Shown: piece after piece, positions 22,074 through 31,961 of the stretch
How positions within the stretch are numbered: the stretch's first letter is position 1
Layout: each line of letters starts with the position of its first letter
NCBI GenBank assembly: GCA_003290165.1
Contig: QNQO01010750.1
Location: forward strand, 62,001-126,000
DNA: 64,000 nt
Reading direction: 5' to 3'
DNA from: Berberis thunbergii
Lineage: Eukaryota > Streptophyta > Magnoliopsida > Ranunculales > Berberidaceae
Notes under the pieces: generated by a model
Told to the model about the DNA's origin: nothing
The model's input: only the letters and a program-made list of their open reading frames with translations
The model's database searches: none
Position numbers and translations under genes: made by a program

Positions 22074-24613
22074 TTCTACACAAAAAAAATTAAGAGTTTA
22101 GATATACGTATATCATGTAACTATTTGTGTTTTATGTTTTCTTATTATGTTTTATGTTTCATAAATCATGTAACTAAGTTGGGAAGGAATCTAGATCCTC
22201 ACCAGTGCAATTGAGGTTATATTTACAGAATTTATGATCCTTAATCACGTCCAGGTAGGTATTTCGAATTCACTGTCACCATTAACTTTTGAGTAGATAA
22301 TTCAACTTCTCGTCGTTTTACAAACGTTATCCAGAGTGAACTCTGGGGCAAACATGCATTTTTCGCTTGAGTCATGGCAATCAGCCTTAAAGACCTCATC
22401 TTAATATTGATCAACAGACTCGTACAAATGTGTGATATTTTATAAATGAAAATGGAAAATGAGGATGGTTCCCTTGTATAACTCATTTTGGAAATCTCTG
22501 ACACCTGTGATCAACTTGTATAAGCTTCATCAATCTGACTGTAAGATGGTGAAACTTTGAAAGGGCAAGTGATTACAATATTGCCAGACATGTCAACGGA
22601 TGGATGCAAAACAATAGGATTTATGTACAAATATTTAAATATATATAGTTCAGAGAAGTTGTACTAATAGTACTAACAATCAAACCTCATGAGAATAATT
22701 CCCTTAATATCTCGTATATATTTGTATTATATGAATATAGTTTGTTTACAAAGCTCATTCTAATTAAAGTCATTGGCACACAAAACAAATTCAAAGAACC
22801 AAAAGAAAAGGGATGCCATATGCATACCACGACTGTCGCAACACTGGCAACGACCACCACAGGGCACTCTCTTAGCAGGAATCCTATACCCAACTAAACA
22901 CAGAAAAGAAAATGATTACTAACATTACCATAGACAATGTAAAAAAAAACCGTTGTTAGACGTCAATATACAATGATTTAAATCTTTCGTACTTTCTCTC
23001 TGTTTGTCTTCAGCATTCTAGGAAGGATGGATGGATACATAAATGATTCTGAACAATTGGGATTAAGTAAAATGTTTTTCTGATTTAATTTTGGTTCTAC
23101 GTCTGAGCTGTGAATTGAACTGGCCTGAATAGGAAGAGTGATCAAGCCGCCCAAACAAACACCAGCAAAGAAACACTCTGGAGATATCCCCTGTTTTTAC
23201 AAATCCAGCTAGTGTGAGAAAGATGATAACAAAGAGAAGTCATATATAGGAGTTTGATTGACAAAAGAAAACTATTATTTGCAGTTCCTATAGAATAAAA
23301 ACGTAACCACACAATAATTAATTACAAATAGGAAAGAATATACAGTGTTGTGCTTCAAATAATATAACAGATATAGCATTTTATATTACATCAACCTTAT
23401 ATATACAAATTTGGCTTATTATGAGGAACTAAGCTTTCTGCCACATGAAAACAGAGAATAGATGGAATGAGATTTGCAGTGATGGAAGAAAGAAGAAATT
23501 CCAGTACAAAAACCCAACAACATATACTAATTTGTAAGACGATGTCGGGTGTAGAAAGGCACATAAGAGCCAAAGACTACAACTCCAATCATTCCATCTA
23601 AATAACTAGAGTCATTCAAAAAAGGAAAAAAGAAAATAGGATTTGTTTTACTTCTCATAAATCATAACGCTTAAGATTAGAGTTTATAGAAAACAAATTT
23701 AAATATATGTAATCATAAATCTAATGTACAAATATGTTAAATATATATTTTTTTAAAGAATAATACTCATAAATGGAAGTCGACAGAGTGTTACTTATGT
23801 CCGCTAGATTATCTACAATGACTGAAATCATAAATTAAGTTGAGCAGTAAATTTGTGGTCTCAGCAACGATGATCATGATTTGAAAAAAATCAATGCCTC
23901 TTAACTCTAACACAAACCATAATCAACAACTTGATAATGGAGTTGGAATAATTTAACAGTGTCTTCACTAGCACAATAACAAGTTACCAACGTTATGTAT
24001 TAAAAACTTATATTGCATTCTTCAAGCAACAACACCATTGACTACAACATCTAGAGACTGCAATATTTATATCCAACATGTGATATATGCAGGCTCATAA
24101 ACTGCAAAATACATGCAAATTATCAGAAGTTACGATTCAACAGACCCTACTTCTGACTCCAAGACAAGCATTTCATCAACCATGGACCATTCCATAGATC
24201 GCATCATTTTTTATGACAGAACTACTATACAACGCACACTCGTAGGAAACATGGATGCTGAAGGAAATATGAAATACAAAAACATAAATAAGAAGGAAGA
24301 AAACCAACAGCCACAGAATAATATTATTCAACACGCAAATTCAAGAAATTTTGAACATTAGAACAGTTACAAAAAAAAAATTCAAATCATCGCTTTGATG
24401 CAACCTTCTGCCCTATTTCCATTGCATCTTAGACACACCATTGGCAGAACTCCATCAATAAGTTCACATTTACAATCGCCTAAAAGGAAGAATTACAAAG
24501 AAAAGATCCTAGTAAAACCTACTGTTTGACAGTTCTATAAACAATGGCAAATAATGCTGAAAATTATGTACTATAAACAACACCCTTCTAGCAAGGATGC
24601 TGCCTGTCTGCAG
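22074..24613. other. CACTA interior upstream of TNP2, with weak exon-like pieces
   Basis: The TNP2 promoter should lie here, but no clear TATA box was fixed. On the minus strand about 23192-22990 reads GISPECFFAGVCLGGLITLP and stays open for over 70 codons after an AACAG acceptor. A shorter hydrophobic stretch near 22890 reads GIGFLLRECPVVVVASVATV. A minus-strand exon-like piece with a stop at about 24483-24385 reads DCKCELIDGVLPMVCLRCNG. None could be named; they are probably more captured host DNA. Confidence 0.3.
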
Positions 24614-24877
24614 TTATAGTTCGAGTTCGCACCCTGCAAAATCTTTAACAGTAAAACCAACTTTTTCAAACCTCCCTTTCTCACTGCTCTCCCTAAATTT
24701 CAAATAATCCAAGCAAACAAATGGCTTGTAAAACCTTGGGATCCCTTCACCCACCACTTCATCTGGCGCCAAAATCACCTTTTCATCCTCAAAACACCAA
24801 AAGAAAGCTAATGAAAGGCGGTTAACAAATCGCTTCAAAACAACCCGGTGTTTTGATGATCTTAACTTCCCATTACT
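24614..24877 (-). pseudogene. Last-exon fragment of a 2-oxoglutarate/Fe(II) dioxygenase
   Basis: The minus strand after a possible ATGAG acceptor reads SNGKLRSSKHRVVLK, then RLSLAFFWCFEDEKVILAPD, IPRFYKPFVCLDYLKFRE and a stop. The HRV contains the distal iron-ligand His, and R-L-S fits the RxS motif that binds 2-oxoglutarate. The FYKPF..DYLKF tail is typical of plant 2-ODDs of the DAO/GA-oxidase/AOP type. The first His-x-Asp ligands and the rest of the enzyme are absent, so this is a captured C-terminal exon of about 87 residues. The frame is intact. The exact subfamily is not decided. Confidence 0.75.
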
Positions 24878-25640
24878 CTCATTTGAATGAAAAATGGAAA
24901 AAAATAAATAAAAATGAATTACCCTCATTTTTTTCCCTTTGGCTTTTGTATAGGATTTCGAAACTGTCATATTAGTCTTTTGTTCCTTTGGTTCAAATAG
25001 TACAACTAGACCCTAAAACTAATATCACCATCGCTGATAATAGTTTCAATTCAATTCTCTGTGACCAAAGATACTCACACATCAGTGGCAACATCAGCAA
25101 TACAACATTTCCACTATATGAGAGCTATTGTAATCTGCTACAGAAATGCTAACATCAGTTGATGTTGCTCGCGACACAAACAGTATGCAGAATCAATCAA
25201 TAAATACGTCTCGATCACAAACTTAAAAATAGACTTTATTCATATGGCACTAGTCATCCTAGACATCCGTTTAATTCATATGGCACTAGAACATGGAAGA
25301 GCATCAGGGATAGAATGTTTTATTTCTTTCTTCAACTTCAACCATTTAAATCAACCAATTGAATATTTCTCCATATGGACATAGGATTACTTCTCTATTC
25401 AAATAACAAAAAAATTCAAGGATAATACATGTATCAAATTAAAAATTAAATACAAAAATATGAAACGAAAATGAAAACATCTTCCCCAATCCAATTGTAT
25501 ACCTAGTTATTTTTTCCCAAAATGAATGCAATCACTCAAAGACTTGCAATTGTATACCTAGTCAACAATGCTCAAAGACTTGCAATTTGTTCGGAACCCT
25601 AATTTCATAAAAAAATACAAGAGAGAGAGAGGGTACCTGT
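24878..25640. other. CACTA interior, no gene seen
   Basis: AT-rich non-coding sequence between the dioxygenase fragment and the GA-rich repeat zone. Confidence 0.5.
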
Positions 25641-26040
25641 ACGAGAGAGGGCGTGATTGATTTAAAGACGCCGAGTGGAGGGAAGACCAGGGGAGGAGGG
25701 AAGTCGAGGGAGGAGCAGGGAAGGAGGGGAGGAGCAGGGAAGGAGGGGAGGAAGGAAGTCGAGGGAGGGAGCAGGGAAGAAGGCGCAGGGAAGTCGAGTC
25801 GAGGGAGGGAGAAGGAAGTCGAGTCGAGGGAGGGAGCAGCGAAGGAGACGAGTCGAGTGGAGGGGAGGAGGGAAGCTTCGATGGAAGTCGAGTCGAGGGA
25901 GGGAGCAGCGAAGGAGACGAGTCGAGTGGAGGGGAGGAGGGAAGCTTCGATGGAAGTCGAGTCGAGGGAGGGAGCAGCGAAGGAGACGAGGTCGAGTGGA
26001 GGGGAGGAGGGAAATTGTCGATGGCGAATGGAGGGAATGT
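25641..26040. repeat. Purine-rich zone with a 69-bp tandem repeat (3 copies)
   Basis: Three copies of a 69-bp unit beginning GAAGTCGAGTCGAGGGAGGG start at 25815, 25884 and 25953. The first two are identical and the third differs near its end. Less regular GAGGGAGGGAGCAGGGAAG units lie to the left. Because 69 is a multiple of 3, all six frames stay open and give repetitive low-complexity peptides. No evidence that any is a gene. Confidence 0.9.
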
Positions 26041-26089
26041 CGAGCGCCAATATACCCCGCCCAAAAATTTTTTAGCTTTTCATGTAGCC

Positions 26090-26576
26090 ACGGTTCTGAG
26101 CCGTTGCTATAGCTAGCCACGGTTTAGAACCGTTGCTAAATTTTATTTTGCAACGGTCTTGAGCCGTTGCTAGCCATAGCCACGGTTTAGAACCGTTGCT
26201 AAAATATTTTGTTGCAACGGTTCTAGGCCGTTGCTATCCATAGCCACGGTTCAGAACTGTTGCTACATTTTATTTTTGCAACGGTTTGGAGCCGTTTCTA
26301 TACGTAGCCACGGTTGAGAACCGTTGCTAAAGTATTATGTTGCAACGGTTTACAACCGTTGCTAATAATTCCAACGGTTTGGAGCCGTTGCTAATATTAG
26401 CCACGGTTTTTAGCCGTTCCAAATATACCAACGGTGTTAAGCCGTGGCCAGGTCTTTTTTACCCACGGTTTTAAGCCGTTGGTAAATATAGCTACGGTTT
26501 GTAGCCGTGGCAAATATACCAACGGTTTAGAGCCGTGGCAAGGTTGGCGTGGCTAAATGGGGTTTTTGGTGTAGTG
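26090..26576. repeat. Right subterminal palindrome array of the CACTA element
   Basis: About fifteen copies of the 19-bp imperfect palindrome (CCACGGTTTAGAACCGTTG type) alternate in orientation and end in the terminal repeat at 26559-26576. The organisation closely follows 6064-6458. Confidence 0.88.
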
Positions 26577-27242
26577 TCTCTAAATATAAATTCATTGATG
26601 AACGTGACAAGAGGATAATAGTGATTTCTAAAAATTGTGAATGAAAAGATAAAACAAATGTGATTTGGCAAGAGGTCCTTGGTCCTATTTCATGATGGAG
26701 TTTCGCTAGCAAAAGCAATCCCGGAGGTTTTTCCAGTGGGTTATGCAGTGGAATGTTGAAAACTCAAGTCCCCTGGGGAAGTGGTTGTGGATAAGGTTTC
26801 CTCATGCCATCCTCTGGACCATTTGGAAAGAGAGGAATGGTAAAAAAATTTAAGGGAAGACTAAGAACACCCATCACTTGATTCTTCAAGTCCATGCTTT
26901 GGCAATGGACTCATATGGATGTGATATCAGTGACAGTGAGAGTGAGAGTCGAGTGAGAGAGTAGAGAGACGATTAGACGAACCTGGTCCTCGGTTCCTCG
27001 CCTGAGTCGTCCGCCTCCTTCCTCGGTTTCTTGCCTCCTTCCTCTAGTTTCTTGCCTCCTTCCTCGGTTCCTCGCCTCCTCACCTCGCCTCCTCTGGTTC
27101 CTCGCCTCCTCGCCTCGCCTCCTCTGGTTCCTCGCCTCCTCGCCTCGGTTCCTTCCTTCCCTCCTCGCCTCCTCGCTCTCTGTCTGTTTGAAAACGAAAT
27201 TGCAAAAGGAAAAATCGAGATTTAGGTTTTATATTAGGGTTT
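26577..27242. other. LINE 3' fragment and CTCCTCGCC-rich low complexity
   Basis: The plus strand at about 26720-26860 reads RRFFQWVMQWNVENSSPLGK, then FPHAILWTIWKERNGK. The IW-KERN motif is typical of the zinc-finger/C-terminal end of plant LINE reverse transcriptases, so a short LINE remnant lies beside the CACTA insertion. About 27003-27175 is a CCTCGCCTCCTCGGTTCCTCG low-complexity run. Confidence 0.5.
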
Positions 27243-27430
27243 TTGATCCTGACCGTCCGATCGTATCAAGATCTGAAAAAAAAAAAAAAAATTAGCAAAC
27301 GAATCCGGACCGTGTCCGGACCGTATCCTGACCAGGTCAAGTTGACCGACACGTTGACCACGTGTCGAGTGCGTATCCGACGCGAATCGCACGCGTATCC
27401 GTATCCGACTCGCGTTTTCATGTATTCGGC
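27243..27430. repeat. GATACG-rich repeat, inverted relative of 6.74 kb
   Basis: Contains CGCACGCGTATCCGTATCCG, CCGGACCGTGTCCGGACC and a run of 15 A. Read in reverse it matches the organisation of 6741-6835. Confidence 0.45.
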
Positions 27431-27522
27431 AGGGTTTTTCCGCGAATCCGTGCTTCCTTGCACCTCACCCATATCTCAACTTATTTCACAGTTTGCGTTC
27501 AACCTCACTATTCCTGAACCCA

Positions 27523-29255
27523 CTTATATGATGACGACGAATGAAGGCATTGAAGATCCTTCTCTTCGCTCAGTTGCTAAATACTACAATTCACAACATT
27601 TGAGCCCGTCCTCTTTTGCTCACAAGCTGTTGCCACAATGGGAACCTGAACACACAGTGCACATTGAGTTACTGGAAGGCCATGGTGATAGACATCATAC
27701 ATATTATGTTCACTTGCATGGACGATAAGACCAAAATCACCAACATTGGGCCTTGGTCACTTTATGGTTGGCTGGTATCCATCGAGGACTGGACTCCTAA
27801 CTTCACTTCAACAAACTATGATACGATTCCATGCCGGATCAGGTTCTATGAGTACCCCTTCCAAAAGCTTCCTCTTCCTAGTGTGGAAGCTCTTGCCACT
27901 TGTATTGGTCCAGTCATGGAGGTGGACACCCTGGCTCTTTCGGCCATCTCTATTCCGTACATTCGATTCAAGGTTTGGCTTGATGTCTCCAAGCCATTAC
28001 CACGTAGAATGCCTACTTCATTCAGAATCATCAATGGTAGGCCATATCTAGTGAAATTTTGTCAGGAGGACATCCCTATATTTTGTTTCTGTTGTGGCAT
28101 GATAGGACACAGAGAGGGTAAACATTGTCATGTCTTCACCCAAGTTGTTGTCGTTGCCTCCATTAGCTATGAAGAGCTGCTAAAGAGGCTACCATTCAAT
28201 GTTGACTACAAAACTCTAATTAAGCATCGACTGGCATCTCGCTCTAGTATGGCACATTCCTTAAGCAGGCTTCAGGCGAATCGTTTCACATACAGCCCAA
28301 TGGTTTTTGCCTAAGAGGGCACCCTGTTGAAAGGCAATATGGAACATGCTCAGGCGGGGGTCGCTTGACATAGTCCTCCGAGACACCATGGTTTGATTGA
28401 CTCCACCCACAATCCACCTTCACACTGCCTCTCCCTGCTTCAAATTGATCTTAATACTACAATTGATGTTGAATGCATGGATGGCATGGGTAAGACGCCC
28501 TCACACAAGCCCACAATGATCCCCTCCACCATGCCTCGACCCATGTCCATTCCACAACTGAACTCACTCCATCATTTTCCATCACTTCATCTCAGACACC
28601 ATTACCACCATCCATCTTTCACAATGAGCAAATACAAGCTCATCTCCGCAGCGCTACTACCAGCACCATCACCTCCACCATCTTGCCAGGAATTCTTTCT
28701 CCACTACCACCTCCATCCTACCACTCTCATGACCTCTCCTTCTCACGCCCTTTTCATCCCATCATCACTGCTTCACCTTCTGCTTTACACTCTGGTTTGA
28801 CATCCCCATCTCAGAGACAATGGAACGCAGGTCATGATTCGGCCTTCGATGCCCCTAACTCACTCGGAGCTCCCTCCTCTCAAACCTCTCTCCTGGGAAT
28901 TCATCAAACCATGGGCTCAGGTTCAGAAGCTTTTTTATGTCAGGAGCACAGGGATACCACAAAGCAGACTTGTGCGTTGGATGAATTACATTTTCAGGAT
29001 GGCTTCCATCTTAGTAACTGTAAGTCAGTGATTGAGCAAATATTTGGGCCATCCTCTCCCACGGTTAATGCTATATTAGATTCCTTCTCGGTTGAACTTT
29101 CGTCCTTGGAATATAACAGTAGTTATGGGTATGAGTCGAATGCTTTGGGTCATCCTGACAACCTGGCTAACAACCAACTCACATCACAGGATTATGCTGC
29201 CAGCAACGTGATATTAGACTCGGAAAGATTCTCCGTATGCAAGCTCTTTGTTTAA
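27523..29255 (+). pseudogene. LINE A ORF1: DUF4283/zinc-knuckle protein
   Basis: Frames at 27243-27728 and 27616-28314 combine to the DUF4283 region (GPWSLYGWLVSIEDWTP, then CRIRFYEYPFQKLPLPSVEA) and the linker IRFKVWLDVSKPLPR. A CCHC knuckle at about 28084-28128 reads CFCCGMIGHREGKHC, with five rather than the usual four residues between the last His and Cys. From 28393 onwards a Pro/Ser/His-rich stretch lies in shifted frames. The protein would bind the LINE RNA. Stops and frameshifts make it a pseudogene. Confidence 0.75.
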
Positions 29256-29765
29256 ATCTGACTGTTGAGAACTTTCCCACTCCTCAGCCAGTTGATAGTA
29301 TTTGAACATGCTAGGTTGATGATACATGAGACATGGGTCTCTCAGGCTCTGTAAGGAATAGAGGACATACAGTGCACAGACCGACTCGTGGCAAGGATAC
29401 TAGGCCGCGCTCCCGCAAGGGCAAGCGTAAATGTGATTCCATTCAGGAACGTGGATTCATGACCACAAAGAAAAAAAAAACAGCAATTGGTATCTATTTT
29501 CGAGATTTAGATTCTCAACCATAATTGTGTATGGAGGACACATATACTTTGCCACCTACTGTTAGTACTCGGCCAGTCAACACTCCCAATCCCACAGTAG
29601 AAGGCAGTATTGAGTCTCCACAACCACCTCCTTTGGGGCTCTGCTGGGTGCTAATATTATTCCTCAGACTACTGATTTTGGTCCGCAACCTAATCACTCC
29701 TCTACTACTCAGGGGAATGCCTTGCAGGACGCGGCGACCGCCTTCATTGGGTCGCCCAAGCCATC

Positions 29766-30170
29766 ATGATACTAAGTTGGAATGCAAGGGGTCTCGGGTC
29801 GCCCCGCGCATTCAGATCTTTGAAGGCCCTCTCCGTACAGTCCCAATCCCGATGTTATTTTCTTATCTGAAACAAAAGTATTTTCAACCTCGATAGATCG
29901 CATACGCAGGAGACTTGGCTACAGACATGGAGCTTCGGTGCCAGCTAGCGGTCTTTCGAGTGGTCTTGCATTGTTTTGGAAGGAAGGTATGCATTTAAAT
30001 ATTATTTCTTCTTGTAAATATTTCTTTTATTGCACTGTGGATGACTATTACTATGTTAATACTTGGGCTATTATTTTGCTTATGGAGAGCCGAACCCCTC
30101 TCTCCGTGTCCCTTTATGGGAGTCTTTTTCCCAGATTTATTCTTTACTTCCTTACCCCACTATGGTGTAC
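29766..30170 (+). pseudogene. LINE A endonuclease, N-terminal part
   Basis: The start of the APE-type endonuclease reads LSWNARGLGSPRAFRSLKAL, then with a frame change LSETKVF, GLSSGLALFWKEG and, in yet another frame, FAYGEP. These are the usual first blocks (SWN.RG, E.K, GLAL.W, YG.P) in order. The domain is cut by the inserted element B. Confidence 0.7.
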
Positions 30171-30215
30171 ACTTGGTTGGAAGGAAGAGCTAGGCGATCT
30201 AGGGTTTGAGAGAAC

Positions 30216-31961
30216 ATGAATGCTAATGATGATTGCTGTTTTGATCCCACAAGGATGACGTCAACCCCTCCACAAGATATCAGTAACTCCATTGCCCCTT
30301 GTGGAGTTGTCACAGTGATTGAGAGGAGCCATGCAGACTCTGCGCCAGAACCTGGAATAGTCCAGGAGCATAACAACGCTGCTAGTTCTGTTTCAACAAC
30401 CCCAGAGACCTTAGATGCAGGTGTACCATGCAAACCATGTGGCCGTCACTACCAACAAGCCTAAAACAATATATTATTGGCAACTTCGTTGGTAAGAAAC
30501 TATCCTTTAGCTTTGTTAATGATTCATTAAAAAGATATGGGGCTTAAAAAATGGATTTGAGATGTCTGTATATGGTGAAAAGGCTTTTGTTTTTAAATTC
30601 CTAAATGAGGCAGACAAGATCCATGACCTAGAAATGGGATCTGTGCACATAGCGAGTAGATTGTTCTTAGCCAGGCCTTGGAAACCTTATATAGAAGATG
30701 ATGTAGATGTGCTTAACTCAGTTCCTATCTAAGTCAACTTGAGGAAAGTTCCTCTGTTTCTCTGGAGTCCCGAAGGACTGCAAGCCATTGCTAGTGCAAT
30801 CGGGGTCCCCCTAGTGCTTGACAAAGCCACCGAGCAAAGAACTAGACTCTCCTTTGCGAGAGTGTGTGTTGAGATGGCCTCAAACAACAAGTTCCTAGCT
30901 GAGGTAAGAGTGGTTTCTGATGATGGGAGGACTTCCATAGTGGATGTTTAATATTCTTGGTGACTAGAGAGATGTAAACATTGTGTGGGCTTTGGGCATA
31001 ACTCCACTAAATGCCCCAAACAGAAGGATAATATAAAGCCAACTGCGAAGTACTGGATGCAAAACCAAAAGCAGGGCAGAAAGAGCACTGACGGAGCACC
31101 AGATGAATGGATCACGGTTGCTAGTAGACAAGGTGAGAATCACAAGAAGGAAACAACTAATGGACTAACAAGCGAACAACTAAACTAGACTCAGCATGAG
31201 GAGCAAAATATCAGGCCCAGGGAGGTGCAACCACACATGCATAATAAGGAAATATGAATGGAATGACAGGTGCTGATCTAAACCACGCAAGCAATGAGGC
31301 GCCACCTGAGGTGTAGAATGCTAGTATGAATGCAATTGTGCCACAAGTACCAAAAGATGGCCAGGAAAACTTGCTAACTGTCGTGCCAATAGTGGAAGAT
31401 CAAACTGATCTGCAAGTTGTAAAAGCCAATTCTGTAATGCTGGGTGCAGTAACAAATGCTGATATGCAAATTGTAGTAGCTATTGCTGATATAAAAGCTC
31501 AAGACTCCAATGGACAACTAGTAGAAGGAGTTATGACAGACAATGGGAAAGAAGTTGTAACCAGTGTGCAAGCGGAAAACACCCAGATAGAAAGGGACAC
31601 TCCACTTACTAGTCAAGCGGATAAAACACCATCTAACCAGACTGATACTGAGTTAATTGCACCTAGCACAATGAAAGTCGTTGGACGCCTTAAGGAGGTA
31701 GCACCAACAACCACTCAAGGAGCTACAAATAGGGCTTGGAGACTATGAGTAGCCACAGAGGAAGCGACAAGCAAGCACAGACTCAGACTAGAATCCATAA
31801 TCTAAGAAGCAAAAACAACCCTTTCGAGGTCCTGCAATTAATGGAGGCTGAGCCTACTGCAAGACAGACACATACCAATAGAGCTCCCAAGAATACACCA
31901 GAAGCAAATGCTACTAACCTAGTGGGGGGTGGAAACTCACAAGCTGCATGTGTAGATGATT
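30216..31961 (+). pseudogene. LINE B ORF1: DUF4283/zinc-knuckle protein
   Basis: The frame starting MNANDDCCFDPTRM (30216) is followed in shifted frames by the DUF4283 core (GFEMSVYGEKAFVFKFLNEA, ASRLFLARPWKP, LRKVPLFLWSPEGLQAIASA) and a CCHC knuckle at about 30973-31014 (CKHCVGFGHNSTKC, standard spacing). A Gln/Thr/Asn-rich tail continues to 31961 over two frames. Several in-frame stops show that it is inactive. Confidence 0.75.

Larger units (their letters stand above)
8626..26576. mobile_element. Complete 17.95-kb CACTA (En/Spm) transposon carrying host-gene fragments
   Basis: The left terminus CACTACACCAAAAACCCC starts at 8626 and its reverse complement ends at 26576. The 3-bp duplication TCT flanks both ends (8623-8625 and 26577-26579), as expected for CACTA elements. 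Both subterminal zones carry arrays of a 19-bp imperfect palindrome. The interior encodes the two standard CACTA proteins on the minus strand (TNP2-type at 18.46-22.07 kb, Transposase_24-type at 16.51-18.17 kb). It also holds at least five recognisable host-gene pieces (P5A ATPase, GCN1, NAD-malic enzyme, RDR3-type polymerase, 2-oxoglutarate dioxygenase), so it is a Pack-CACTA-like element with its own transposase genes. Both transposase genes show a probable frameshift, so present autonomy is doubtful. Confidence 0.95.
27470..30172 (+). mobile_element. L1-type LINE (element A), 5' part, interrupted
   Basis: Holds ORF1 (DUF4283 plus zinc knuckle) and the first part of the endonuclease of a degraded L1-type non-LTR retrotransposon. 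The reading breaks off near 30172 where another LINE begins, and the matching downstream part (endonuclease end, RT) resumes at 36183. The 5' boundary is approximate. Confidence 0.75.

Noticed and set aside
20212..22101. Plus-strand frames of 60-138 residues
   Set aside because: Antisense of the TNP2 transposase exon 1.
25558..26120. Five long overlapping open frames on both strands
   Set aside because: They result from the 69-bp and related purine-rich tandem repeats. The peptides are pure low complexity and there is no splice or promoter context.
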